Assembly (NCBI GenBank): GCA_036939355.1
Contig: JALLAP010000072.1
Location: 1-21,506, forward strand
DNA length: 21,506 bases
Direction: 5' to 3'
Origin: Thalassiosira profunda
Lineage: Eukaryota; Bacillariophyta; Thalassiosirophyceae; Thalassiosirales; Thalassiosiraceae
Shown piece by piece: positions 1 through 8,750 of the stretch. A program made the translations under genes and the position numbers. The first letter of the stretch is position 1. Each line of letters begins with the position of its first letter. A model generated the notes under the pieces. The model saw only the letters and a program-made list of their open reading frames with translations, was not told the DNA's origin and ran no database searches.

Positions 1-2465
1 TTGGAGATCCACTGTACTATTCATTCCTCCAGAATGTGCCGACGAATGATTGCCTCCCCCAATTTGCTGACTCGATACCAGGTGAGAGGAGAGTGCTATC
101 TTCCTTTGCACCATTTGCATGTATCATAACTGACACGTCTGTTCATTCTGTTGACTGATTGCCCTAGCGACTCTTTTCGCTTCCTTTCAAATGATGTTCG
201 CTCTGATGGCACCGCTGATCGTAACGGGTGCTTGGGCCGAGAAAATGACCTTCGAGGCCTTCCTAATCTTCATTCTGCTATGGCCAATCGCTGTGTATTA
301 TCCATTGGTGCACTGGATATGGTCTCCGGACGGCTGGTTGAATCAAATGGGAGTGCTTGACTTTGCGGGAGGCCTAGTCATTCATTCTTCGACGGGCGTG
401 GCCGGATTTGTGGTCAGTCTTCTCTTGCAACGACGAAAGCTGCTGACGAATGCACTCGCGCACCACAACCTCCCGATTTCGTTCGTTGGGGCCGCGTTGG
501 TGTGGTCAGGGTGGTATTCGTTCAATGCTGGGTCAGCATATGCGGCCGACGCGCAGGCCTCCGTTGCCTTATACAATACCCACATCTCCGCCTGTTCCGG
601 CTCGCTCGCTTGGACACTTCTGAACTACAGCCAGGGCGGAAAATGGAGTCTGGTAAGAGACCAAGAGACCAACTGATGGATCACTGATGGTCCTCTGTTC
701 TAATGCACTTCTCGCTTGATAGGTTGAGTGCATCAGTGGAGCGTTTGCCGGATTGGCAGGAGTCACCGCGGCATCTGGATACGTCGAGCCTTGGGCAGCT
801 GTCATCATCGGCACGTTCGCTGGCATCGCCGGGTTCTACTCGGTTCGTTTCTTCAAAGACTTCTTGGAATTGGACGACGTGCTAGATGTGACGTCCCTAC
901 AAGGAACGGCTGGTGTATTGGGTTCGCTCGCAGTGGGCATCTTTTCGACAAGCACCGTCAGCGGTGGCAATCCGAGTCACGACGGCATCTTCTACGGCGG
1001 TAGCTCGGATCTCTTCCTTATCCAACTGCTTGCATGCGCTGTTGTGCTGACTTGGTCAGGATTCTGGACGTATTGCATTGTTTCTGTGATGAAAGCGACT
1101 GTCGGAATCGATGTAAGTCCTGAGGTGGAGGAGCTTGGACTTGATCTCGTTCAGATTGGCGAGCAAGCCTACGATCGGCGCTTGGATTTGCTCCAAGACA
1201 TTGGCACGGATGCATTGACGGGTCTTTTGAACGAGGCATGCGCCTCTGGGGACACTGAGGAGGTGCAGCGCCTCATCCGGAACGGTGCGGATCCTTCGGC
1301 CAGTGATTACGATGGACGATGTCCTATACACCTGGCTGCTGCTCACGGACGAAACGCTGTCTTGGATTTCCTTTACACCCAACATCGAGTCGATCTTACT
1401 GCAGTGGACAACTTTGGCACGACGCCAATGCTCGAGGCCGTACAGAACAATCGCAAAGACACGGTGGCGTGGCTCAGACAGCGCGGGGCGAAGCTTAAGT
1501 TTACTGAAGGGAAGCAAGAGCAATCGAAGGCTGTCGTCTTTGACATCTGCTCTCGAGGCGATGTTGGCGCACTGATGCCGTACGTCCAGGGGGGTGTTGA
1601 CTTTGACTTTAGCGACTACGATCTACGGACTCCTTTGATGATTGCAGCGAGCGAGGGAAAGGAGTTTGTTATTCAGGAACTCTTGAAAGCCGGAGCCGCT
1701 CCCTTCAAAACAGACAGATGGGGCCAAACTGCCCTTGACTGCGCTCGAGAGGCTGGGCACTTGGCGTGCGCTGGCATTCTGGAGAACGCAGGGTTGAAGG
1801 AGGCAGAAGGCGACCAAACAGACGCGTCGGTCACAAATGCTCCTGAAAAAAGAACCACTCCTCGAACGACAAGCAGTTACGAAGTCAATCAAAACGCCCG
1901 GAGCATCTGCACTGCAGCGGCAGAAGGAGATGTGGATGAGCTGCAAAGATTGCTCAACAAAGGCGTGTCAGTCAACTTGGCGGATTATGACATGAGGACG
2001 GCTCTTCACATTGCTAGCGCTATGGGGAAGGAGAATGCAGTGGAACTGCTCTGCTCCCAGCCAGAAATCACAATTAATGCGATGGATCGCTGGCACAACA
2101 CCCCTCTCACAGATGCCGCCAGGCAGGGTCACACCCGTGTGGTCTCGCTACTTCGATCAAAGGGGGCCGTGAGCATCAATCGCAATCTTGGATATAGACT
2201 GTGCTCGGCCGCAGCGTCTGGAGACATAGCTGAGTTGAAGCAAGCATTGAATGAGGAGGGCGCCAATGTGAACGCCGCCGATTACGACGCCAGGACGGCT
2301 TTGCATCTAAGCGCTTGCAACGGAAAGCTGGAGGTGATGAAACTCTTGCTCGACAATGGCGCGTCCGCGAGCCCTCGCGATCGATACAATTCCACTCCGC
2401 TGGATGACGCTTTGAGAGAAGGCCAGAAGGAAGCGGCCGTGTTTTTGCGAGAGTGGGCCATCTGA
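1..2465 (+). CDS. AMT: Ammonium transporter (AMT/Mep/Rh family) fused to a C-terminal ankyrin-repeat array; 5' end outside window
   Basis: The product should be a membrane channel for ammonium whose cytoplasmic tail is a protein-binding ankyrin platform. Exons are 1-81, 168-652 and 723-2465, with GT-AG introns of 86 and 70 bases. The first visible full codon is at 3, and joining restores the AMT helix around FQMMFALMAP. The visible part is 768 residues. AMT landmarks are HWIW, LDFAGG with the first pore histidine (residue 99, codon 383-385), SGAFAGLAGVT, and the end-of-domain EELGLD...GEQAY segment. The position of the second pore histidine (AmtB His318) is Gln248 (codon 900-902), and the usual HGE near the domain end reads IGE. 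Residues about 356-768 form four blocks of about 90 residues, each with roughly three ankyrin repeats. The TGA stop lies 58 bases from the stop of the convergent gene. Family assignment is secure; the meaning of the fusion is inference. Confidence 0.93.
1224..2462 (+). repeat. Four-block ankyrin module array within the AMT fusion
   Basis: Four copies of a module of about 90 residues lie at 1224-1499, 1533-1799, 1896-2174 and 2196-2462. Each reads as AxGDxxEL, then DYDxRTALHxA, then DRWxxTPLxDA, then a closing LRxxGA-like helix. The spacers between blocks 1-2 and 2-3 are longer and hydrophilic. The DYD..RTALH/DRW..TPL pattern resembles the ankyrin segment of plant Raf/ILK-like kinases. Divergence between blocks implies old duplication rather than a recent tandem repeat. 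Confidence 0.85.
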
Positions 2466-2523
2466 CGCAAGAACAACTGCCCACGCTTAGCTTCTATTGC
2501 ATAAGTACCAAGCGAATTAGCCG

Positions 2524-3825
2524 CTAGTCCTCCTTCTTGGCCTTCTCCTCCTTCGTTTCTTCTTCCTCTCCTTCCTCCTCCTCTTCTTCCTCGGAATAAT
2601 CGAACAGCGCCTTCAATTCTCCCCGCACCGCCGCGCACAACAACGAGCTGCCCAAGCAGGCCGGCACCAGATACAGCAGCGCGGGCTGGGCCTGGTTCCA
2701 CACGATCATCACGTACAGTGTCGTGGCCAGCCCGATCACGTACCCCACCAGCGCCGAGTGAAAATACGGCTTCGGAAATGACACGTGGCAATTCGTTGGG
2801 AAGTAGGGCACGTTGGCAATGTGCGCGTCGAACCGCAGCAGCAGCGCCAGAAAGAATCCCGGGATGACAATGTCGCCCAACCCCAGAAGGCTCATCTCCA
2901 ACTTGCCCGACTCCGCGTCCGGCACCAAACTCCGCGGAAAGAGAATCTTGATTGGTCCTTCGACATTCTTGGCCACTTCCACCATCACCGAATCGCCCCC
3001 CGGGGTCACGTGCACGGAGCCGAACACCCAGAAGATGTCGTAGAAGAAAAGCCCCGCGAGCAAGATGGCGCCGATTTTGTACGTCCCGATGCTGAACCGT
3101 TCGATGCCCTGGAGGCAAAAGCAGATGCCCAGCACGTTGTTCATTGTCCAGTGCTTTGTTTGAAAGTAGACGGCCACGAAGGCCACGGACCCCAAGAAGC
3201 CAAAGACGTCGGCCACCGAGCACGTAATGCCGAGCTTCCACGGGGACGATCCCCCGATCGACTCGGGGAGAGGGTGAGGAATTTTCCAGTTCTGAAAGAG
3301 GTTGACCTCCTTGCCGAGGAAGCTGGGGCCCACGCTTTGCAACACCGGACCGAAGGTGGCGGTGAGGGCGAACAGTCCCATGAAACAGAAGTACGCGCCG
3401 ATGATGAGGTTGACTGTGTCCTTGTCGAAGTATTTGAAGGCCAGATAGAGACTGAAGAGCGACGCCGAGCCGAGGAGGGGAAATTGCATGGCTTCATTGG
3501 CCCCCAGCGTTTCGACCTTCGGTGCCGCCTCCTCTTCGCCGTCGCTTCCCCCATCGCCGTCGCCACTCCCGTCCCCGCCTCCCTCCTTCGTCTTCTTTTC
3601 CTCCTCTGGTTTCTCGCCCCGGGCCCGGGCCTGATCCTCTCTCAATATCAACGACAAGTGGCATCCTGCGTAGAGGATGGCCGTGACCAACACCATCAAA
3701 TTTATCACGTAATTGATTTCGATGAGCTGCGCGCCAGCCCAGAGGGCGGCAATTGTGGCGTACGAGAGGACGAGGAGCGGATTTTTCGCCATGTTGCGGT
3801 GCGTTCTTGTGTATTTATTGCCCAA
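2524..3825 (-). CDS. SPP: Signal peptide peptidase (presenilin-type intramembrane aspartyl protease)
   Basis: SPP cleaves leftover signal peptides and some membrane proteins inside the ER membrane. This single-exon gene encodes 433 residues. All three family signatures are present: YD (Asp263, in FFYDIFWVFGS), GLGD (Asp318, in LLGLGDIVIPG) and QPAL (380-383). Asp263 and Asp318 are the catalytic pair. Multiple hydrophobic helices flank them. A hydrophilic Gly/Asp/Glu-rich loop lies at about 63-105. The cytosolic tail (about 410-433) is strongly acidic and ends KKED, which fits the KKXX ER-retrieval rule; animal SPP also ends with a KKXX signal. A second in-frame Met (residue 12, codon 3790-3792) could also start translation. 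The gene is divergent from the LRR gene at 4327. Confidence 0.96.
   Translation of the reverse strand: MGNKYTRTHRNMAKNPLLVLSYATIAALWAGAQLIEINYVINLMVLVTAILYAGCHLSLILREDQARARGEKPEEEKKTKEGGGDGSGDGDGGSDGEEEAAPKVETLGANEAMQFPLLGSASLFSLYLAFKYFDKDTVNLIIGAYFCFMGLFALTATFGPVLQSVGPSFLGKEVNLFQNWKIPHPLPESIGGSSPWKLGITCSVADVFGFLGSVAFVAVYFQTKHWTMNNVLGICFCLQGIERFSIGTYKIGAILLAGLFFYDIFWVFGSVHVTPGGDSVMVEVAKNVEGPIKILFPRSLVPDAESGKLEMSLLGLGDIVIPGFFLALLLRFDAHIANVPYFPTNCHVSFPKPYFHSALVGYVIGLATTLYVMIVWNQAQPALLYLVPACLGSSLLCAAVRGELKALFDYSEEEEEEEGEEEETKEEKAKKED
2527..2592. repeat. Homopyrimidine/homopurine tract encoding the SPP acidic tail
   Basis: The plus strand is almost pure C/T for about 65 bases at the SPP 3' end, encoding the Glu/Lys-rich C-terminus on the minus strand. 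Such tracts are prone to slippage and triplex formation, so the exact number of Glu codons may vary between isolates. Confidence 0.6.
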
Positions 3826-4326
3826 CGCTCAACCTGGAAAGAGGGGTGTCAGATGTCAGCCGCCGATCACAAGATGTGCGTTGCGGGCGATGAAACGAGA
3901 CAAGCGACGCGTTGGAGGGCACCAGCGCTGTCCGTGGGCGGGACCGATGAGGGGCTAGGGCAGATATTATGGCGGCGCGGGTGGCTCGTCGGGCGGGGGA
4001 TGGGGCGCGGGGTCTCGCTCGGCGTCCGTGAAATTGTGCGGTTGTGCGGCCGGGGCCGGGGGCGCGCGGGGGCGGTCGGGAGGGAGCGAAGGACGCAAGA
4101 TCTTCACTTTCACGGTTCAGTCACCACCCCTGCCTCTCGCGCGCGTGCTCCGGGCGGCGGGCATCTACTTCCCTGCGGCGTGTCCCCCCGTCCTCTGCCC
4201 TCTTGCCCTTCGCTGCCCTCCGGAGCAGTAGTTTGTGGTGCGTCGCCTTCTCTATTGAGGTGGCGTAGGTGATTTTCACATATCTTCAGGGGTGCACTTC
4301 ACGCAATTGCTTGACCAACCCACGCC
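3826..4326. promoter_or_regulatory. Divergent intergenic region between SPP and the LRR gene, with two G-quadruplex-type motifs
   Basis: This 501-base stretch separates two start codons on opposite strands and probably drives both genes. It is very GC-rich with marked G excess on the plus strand from about 3930 to 4090. Four-run G tracts occur at 3991-4012 (loops of 1, 2 and 3) and at 4052-4084. Beyond about 4090 it becomes C-rich. Open frames crossing it have arginine/glycine-rich composition and no recognisable domain, so I do not call a gene here. No clear TATA box was seen. Confidence 0.6.
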
Positions 4327-5715
4327 ATGCCGAACAACTTCGTTGATTTGACCGTCAGACGCGGCTGGGGAGGGGACTTCTCGGACGACGAGGATGAACA
4401 GGCGTTCGGGGATACATATGGCCGTGGGCTCTACTCTCGCATAATATGGAAGCTGAAGCACAACGATCCCAATCTGGGGGGACTGAACCTCATCAACACG
4501 CCGTTATCGGTCGACGCGTGCCAGCAGATTGGGATCTATCTCAGCTACAATGCACACATCAAAACGATGCATCTTCTTGATTGTGGTCTCACGGACGCCA
4601 AGATGATGCATCTGTTTGGAACGATTGCTCAGCAGAATGAAACCAACGAAGTTCTGTTGAAGGAAGATCTCCTCGGAGGGATCGGAATCACCGAAAAGAC
4701 TCTGGTGAATGATGTCATTGAAGGGGTGACATCATTTCCGACTCTCTCGGTGGTGTCAATTGATTGCAAACACTTCGGAACAAGTGGGCTGGATACGTTC
4801 GTCAAAGCACTGGCGGGATCTCATCTTTCAGATCTTGGCATATTTAGTTGCGATTTGGCTGACATCAGCCCGATGCAACAACTGCGGAAATGCGTGGACT
4901 TGAAAAAGCTCTCCATCACCTCTGAGAGGGGGCTGGGGGCTGAACATGCGGAAACAATATCAGTCCTGATGGACAATGGATTCCCCAAACTGAGGGAGTT
5001 TAAATGCGACATGGGAGATGAACTCATCGAGAGTACCTCTCCCACCCTATCGGATAACAAAACCCTCAGATATCTTTCTTTCAATGAAGAGATTGGAGAG
5101 AGAGGAATCGCTGCCATTTCCAAGGCCATGCACGACACAACAAGCTTTGAGAATACGCTTGCTTCAAATCACACGTTGCTGAAGATCATTTGCCTTGGGA
5201 ATTTTAATGACTCTGCCGAACAGCGTCTTTTCGGTGTGTCATCTCCTAACTTATTCAACCAAGGCCGGGGAAAGAAGTATATAGCATGGAAGAAGCACTT
5301 GAAGTATGTCGCCGAGCATCGCAATGCTGATATGACTCCCTTCATGACAATGGATGTAAAGCTCATCCCGCAGTTGATAGCCAAGATGGGAAATTGTCGG
5401 TGGAATTCTACTGGTGCCGAACTGAGTGCGTTGCACAATATCTGGTCATGCGAGATGTTCCGCGATAGGATCCAAACGGCGTCAAAGAATCGTGATATAC
5501 AATCCAGTTTGACGGCGAAGGTCAAAGCGTTAGAAGAGGACACGTCAAAGCTTGCCGATGAAAACGAACGACTCAAGGAGCAAATTGCGAAACTGATGGC
5601 TCAGAATGCAAAGTCATCCTCAACGCCGAGCGCAGCGTCTCAAACTGGGTCAACTTCGATTGCTGAGAGAGTGAAAGCTCGAAAGCATGCTAAGAAGCGG
5701 GGAAGGTCCGGGTAG
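4327..5715 (+). CDS. Leucine-rich-repeat-like protein with C-terminal coiled coil and basic tail, function unknown
   Basis: This is an intact single-exon frame of 462 residues that I do not recognise as a named family. It starts with a short acidic segment (SDDEDE, 19-24). Residues about 50-290 show irregular leucine-rich repeats of the ribonuclease-inhibitor style, for example LGGLNLINTPL, IKTMHLLDCGLTD, LKKLSITSERGLG and LRYLSFNEEIGERG. A region with LIPQLIAKMG and an aromatic segment follows (about 315-380). Residues about 393-428 form a predicted coiled coil (VKALEEDTSKLADENERLK). The tail is Ser/Thr-rich and ends in a basic cluster (KARKHAKKRGR) that could be a nuclear signal. The upstream sequence is promoter-like and the first Met is well placed. 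It probably acts as a scaffold or adaptor, but no partner can be named. It ends 235 bases from the convergent carbonic anhydrase gene. Confidence 0.85.
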   Translation: MPNNFVDLTVRRGWGGDFSDDEDEQAFGDTYGRGLYSRIIWKLKHNDPNLGGLNLINTPLSVDACQQIGIYLSYNAHIKTMHLLDCGLTDAKMMHLFGTIAQQNETNEVLLKEDLLGGIGITEKTLVNDVIEGVTSFPTLSVVSIDCKHFGTSGLDTFVKALAGSHLSDLGIFSCDLADISPMQQLRKCVDLKKLSITSERGLGAEHAETISVLMDNGFPKLREFKCDMGDELIESTSPTLSDNKTLRYLSFNEEIGERGIAAISKAMHDTTSFENTLASNHTLLKIICLGNFNDSAEQRLFGVSSPNLFNQGRGKKYIAWKKHLKYVAEHRNADMTPFMTMDVKLIPQLIAKMGNCRWNSTGAELSALHNIWSCEMFRDRIQTASKNRDIQSSLTAKVKALEEDTSKLADENERLKEQIAKLMAQNAKSSSTPSAASQTGSTSIAERVKARKHAKKRGRSG

Positions 5716-5950
5716 TTGGGAAGAGGTTGACGGGGAAACAAACTTGGAGAATGCTCTCTGTGTGATGGGGTACCTACATAAATATTTGGAGTGGTACAGA
5801 AAATCGCGTCTTATTCTTGGGCAGAGACTTGCCTTATCATGCATCGGCACATCACCTCATGCTGAATTGTTTAGAGATCTGTTGTTGGAACCAGTGTGCA
5901 CCACGTTACGATCAGACATGCTGTTGTTGCTCAGGTAATATTGCAGTCCC
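5716..5950. other. Convergent intergenic region
   Basis: These 235 bases separate the stop codons of the LRR gene (+) and the carbonic anhydrase gene (-). They are more AT-rich than the neighbours and should hold both 3' UTRs. No domain-bearing frame or RNA gene was seen. Confidence 0.6.
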
Positions 5951-7199
5951 TCAATACAACGATGCTCGCGTCATGGCGGCTTTTGATCCAATAACCGGCA
6001 ACAAATCCGGCCGGCTCCCAAACGCTTCCTCAAACAGATCCGTTGGCGTCTCCCCTTTCTTGTTTGTCTCAAAAGACAGCGGTTGGAAGAAGTCTCCTCC
6101 CTTCCGCCGGTTGATCATGATTCCACCCACAACGGCAACCTCCGACGCAAAATCGAACAGGTCTGGGGTCTCTGTGATGCATGCGGTGATCAATTCTCGG
6201 ATGATGCCGTACTGAAGCAATGTTGGTTAGATGAGGATGCAGCGAGAAACAAGTACACGCATTCGAGAGCTGTAAACTCACCATCTGATATGTCACAAAG
6301 GCGATGGAGTCGGCGCTTTCCTCGATTCCATCCAGCCTCGGCGCCAGCAGGTTGATAATGTCCTTCAATTGCGGATCATACTCGCGTGAATTTTCTTGTT
6401 GCATCACGACGAGCGGATCTGGCGCCGTCTTCTTCATCTTCTGGAGCTCCTTGTACGCGCCAATGGCCGCTCCGCAGGCCGTGGACACTTTCGCCTGGCC
6501 GTCGCGCTGCAACGATCCGATCCGACCAACTTCGTCGATGCCCACGTGGGGCGCAAAGATGACGAGCAGTTTGCCACTGTCCGGCACGTGATGGAGGTAA
6601 GCCCCGAACCCGCTCTTGCCGGCAAAGGGCAACCCTGCTAGACCTCCCAGCGCAAAGCCCTCCTGCCAGCGGTTCAACATCAGCGGAATCAACTGCTCTT
6701 TTCGGTTGTTCACTTCGTCTGCGCAAACTGAGTGACCAAAGAGTGTATTCTCGGGAGTGAACCCCCGTTTCGCAAGCACCTTTGCCACGGCCCGATCAAT
6801 GTCCGCGCTCAGCATCGCGGTCGGAAAAAGCTCGTGCTGGGCAATCTCGGCTGACTCCTCGAGATACCCCGACCGCAGTTTCTTCTGGGCGAATTGGAAC
6901 GTGTCGCTCCCTGAGGCTACGAAGAGGGAGCCGAAGGTGGCGGTGGCCACGCTAAGGACCTCGCGGCGGCGCGAGCTGCTCTTCATCTTCTTTACGACGG
7001 CGCGGAACTCCTCTTTGTCGATTTGACCACTGCCATCCACATCGTACCTGTTGAACATCGCGTCGACTTCGTTATCGAAGATGCTGCTGTATGCCGTTGT
7101 CTGGGGTTTGCGCGCCACAGGTGTTGCTGGCGCCGTCTGCATGAATCCGCGGCACGACGCGGCCGTCGCGGCGAATAGGGCTCCCCTCGCTACCCTCAT
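5951..7199 (-). CDS. LCIB/C-family (theta-class) carbonic anhydrase with N-terminal EF-hand
   Basis: Theta carbonic anhydrases interconvert CO2 and bicarbonate in algal carbon-concentrating mechanisms. The exons (minus strand) are 7199-6282 and 6211-5951, separated by a 70-base GT-AG phase-0 intron (6281-6212); the product is 392 residues. Order: a short N-terminal segment with a hydrophobic stretch and CRGF (about 1-20), possibly a plastid presequence; an EF-hand loop at 53-64 (DVDGSGQIDKEE); RRR at 77-79 followed by a hydrophobic run (about 81-96); and the LCIB domain (about 120-360). Family motifs include SVCADEVNNR (Cys159, Asp161, Arg166), LHHVPD (His203/204), APHVGID and STACGAA (Cys242). 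Cys159, one of the HH pair, and Cys242 are the expected zinc ligands. The second exon supplies VVGGIMINRR and DFFQP, also typical of the family. The EF-hand suggests calcium control, which is inference. Confidence 0.93.
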
Positions 7200-7577
7200 C
7201 TTATCGCTACTCGTTGCAGATATTATGGCACCCTCTCGCCGCCGTCGTCATCGTCTCGTCGTCTCCGTCGCCGTGAGGAAGGCGGGCGAGCGAGCTGGCT
7301 GCACTGAGTCACTGTATTTGTCAACGTACAATACATACGTACTTCGGCTCTACCCTGCCTGGGGTGAAATTGTCAGGAGCCCAAGTTCGGCGCAAGGCCC
7401 CGGTGTTTCTGGCCACCTTCGGCAATCCTCCGCAAAGAAGTGAATGAAAAGGATCAATCTCATAAAGTAGGGCGGTGGATTTATCTTTGCATTGATCTGG
7501 CCAAGACCGAGAAGTTGCGCAGCGAAAGCCCCGCCGGCCGGACCGTAACCCCTTCCAAAGAACATCATTTCATTCTT
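7200..7577. promoter_or_regulatory. Upstream region of the theta-carbonic anhydrase gene / 3' region of MIC19
   Basis: These 378 bases should contain the carbonic anhydrase promoter (minus strand, right part) and the MIC19 3' UTR. A bZIP-type TGAGTCA core lies at 7305-7311, about 106 bases upstream of the carbonic anhydrase start. The 14-base string GCAGATATTATGGC at 7216-7229 also occurs at 3960-3973, upstream of SPP. A 72-codon minus-strand frame at 7350-7568 has no recognisable feature. Confidence 0.5.
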
Positions 7578-8363
7578 TTACGACGACGCCAGGGCCTCCG
7601 TCACGCACCGATCCAACTTCCTCGCGAACACCTCGCACTCCCCGCTGTCCTTGAGCGAGTTGTAACACTGCGCCAACTCTGCCCGGACATCGAGACACTT
7701 ACCCTCGGGCGCCGACGGCGGCATGCTCCCCTCAAATTTCTTCCCCAACCGATCCACGTCGTGCCCCACCTCCACCTCCAAGTCGACCAGTTTGCTCTTG
7801 GCCGCGTCCACCATTTCGTCCAATTTGTCGTGGACCATTTTGGCCTGCGATCGCAACTGTTCCGTTTGCTGTTGCACCTCGGCATGACGGACGGCAGAGT
7901 TGGCTTCTCTCTGCTGGTGCCGCTGGAGGTGCAACGTGCGGTACCGGTCCCACTCGGTTCGAAGGACGTGGGAGTCGAAATCCGCGTTGATTTTGGCTGC
8001 GCGTGGGGAGGGAGGGTGTTGATCGAATTTCTAGTAGAAGCAATTTGCGAGTGCAGGATGTGGCATCAAAGCAGGGCCACCAATCAATGAGAGGTAACCA
8101 ATCAGACCGATTTTCGAGTGCAGACGGAAGGCCAGTAGCGCCCAACGACGGCGTGCGGCATGTTGAGAGAACCACAGTTGCAACCTCGCACCGATATCTT
8201 TGCAAAACTTTTTTGCTATGCAAAGCACCGCGCGGTGCACCGGCACGTCACCTCCTCCCTGCTTCACACAGCACGCACCCTGTAGCTCCGGCGACAGAAA
8301 CATCCCCGAGCCCTCCTCCGCAGATGACTCCCCGGCCGCCGGCGCGCTCGATCGGTTCCCCAT
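7578..8363 (-). CDS. MIC19: MICOS subunit MIC19/CHCHD3-like twin-CX9C protein
   Basis: MIC19 helps hold cristae junctions in the mitochondrial inner membrane. The model is exon 8363-8279 and exon 7996-7578, with a 282-base GT-AG intron (8278-7997). Splicing at this donor and acceptor keeps the frame (codon split 1+2) and gives 167 residues. The N-terminus MGNRSS fits an N-myristoylation signal, as in animal CHCHD3. Residues about 55-118 are helical, charged and Gln-rich. The C-terminal CHCH domain has cysteines at 129, 139, 149 and 159, two CX9C pairs spaced by nine residues, which would form two disulfides after Mia40-type import. The second exon is certain. The first exon is inferred from splice phase and the myristoylation motif, and this intron is longer than the others here. 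The gene is divergent from ATG4. Confidence 0.82.
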
Positions 8364-8750
8364 CCCCTTGGAGTTGGAGCTCCCGGCCGTCGGCTCTTCT
8401 CCTGCCTTGCTGGGGTTGTAATTGGTTAGCTATTTTACGTCGTACGTAGACAGTAGGACCTGAATTCCAGAAAATCAGAGATAGCACGCAAAGCGCTAAA
8501 AAGTAAAAGAAGAGAGGGCGGGGAGTGCGGCATGGGGACGGTGAACCGAGGCGCACAGAGGCCTGAACTGAGCGGCAGGTGAACGTTTGGGGGCTGGAGC
8601 CGTTGCGAGGCGCGAGCGGAGGCGAGGGAGGCGCCGAAATCGGATAGAGAGAGTAGGTGGTGCACTTACTTGCACGCGCAGACGGTAGACGGTGCACGAG
8701 TGCTGACAGTTCTGTTCTCTGGGCTGCCTCCTCCTCTCCCATTTGCAAAC
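8364..8750. promoter_or_regulatory. Divergent intergenic region between MIC19 and ATG4
   Basis: These 387 bases lie between the two start codons and probably contain both promoters. A short palindromic stretch around 8440-8450 (TTTACGTCGTACGTAG) contains ACGT cores that bZIP proteins could bind. An in-frame upstream Met for ATG4 exists at 8670, but its extra 27 residues look like untranslated leader. No other gene was seen. Confidence 0.5.

Noticed and set aside
2282..3241. Minus-strand open frame of 319 codons overlapping SPP in another frame
   Set aside because: It overlaps both the SPP and AMT coding regions, has low-complexity Arg/Gly composition, and is a shadow frame.
2785..4272. Plus-strand open frame of 495 codons opposite SPP
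   Set aside because: It is the antisense of a clear SPP gene, rich in His, Arg, Glu and Gly with no domain. It is open because the GC-rich coding strand lacks reverse-complement stops.
7350..7568. Small minus-strand frame of 72 codons just downstream of the MIC19 stop
   Set aside because: It has some glycine-rich and hydrophobic character but no recognised motif, and it lies where the MIC19 3' UTR is expected.
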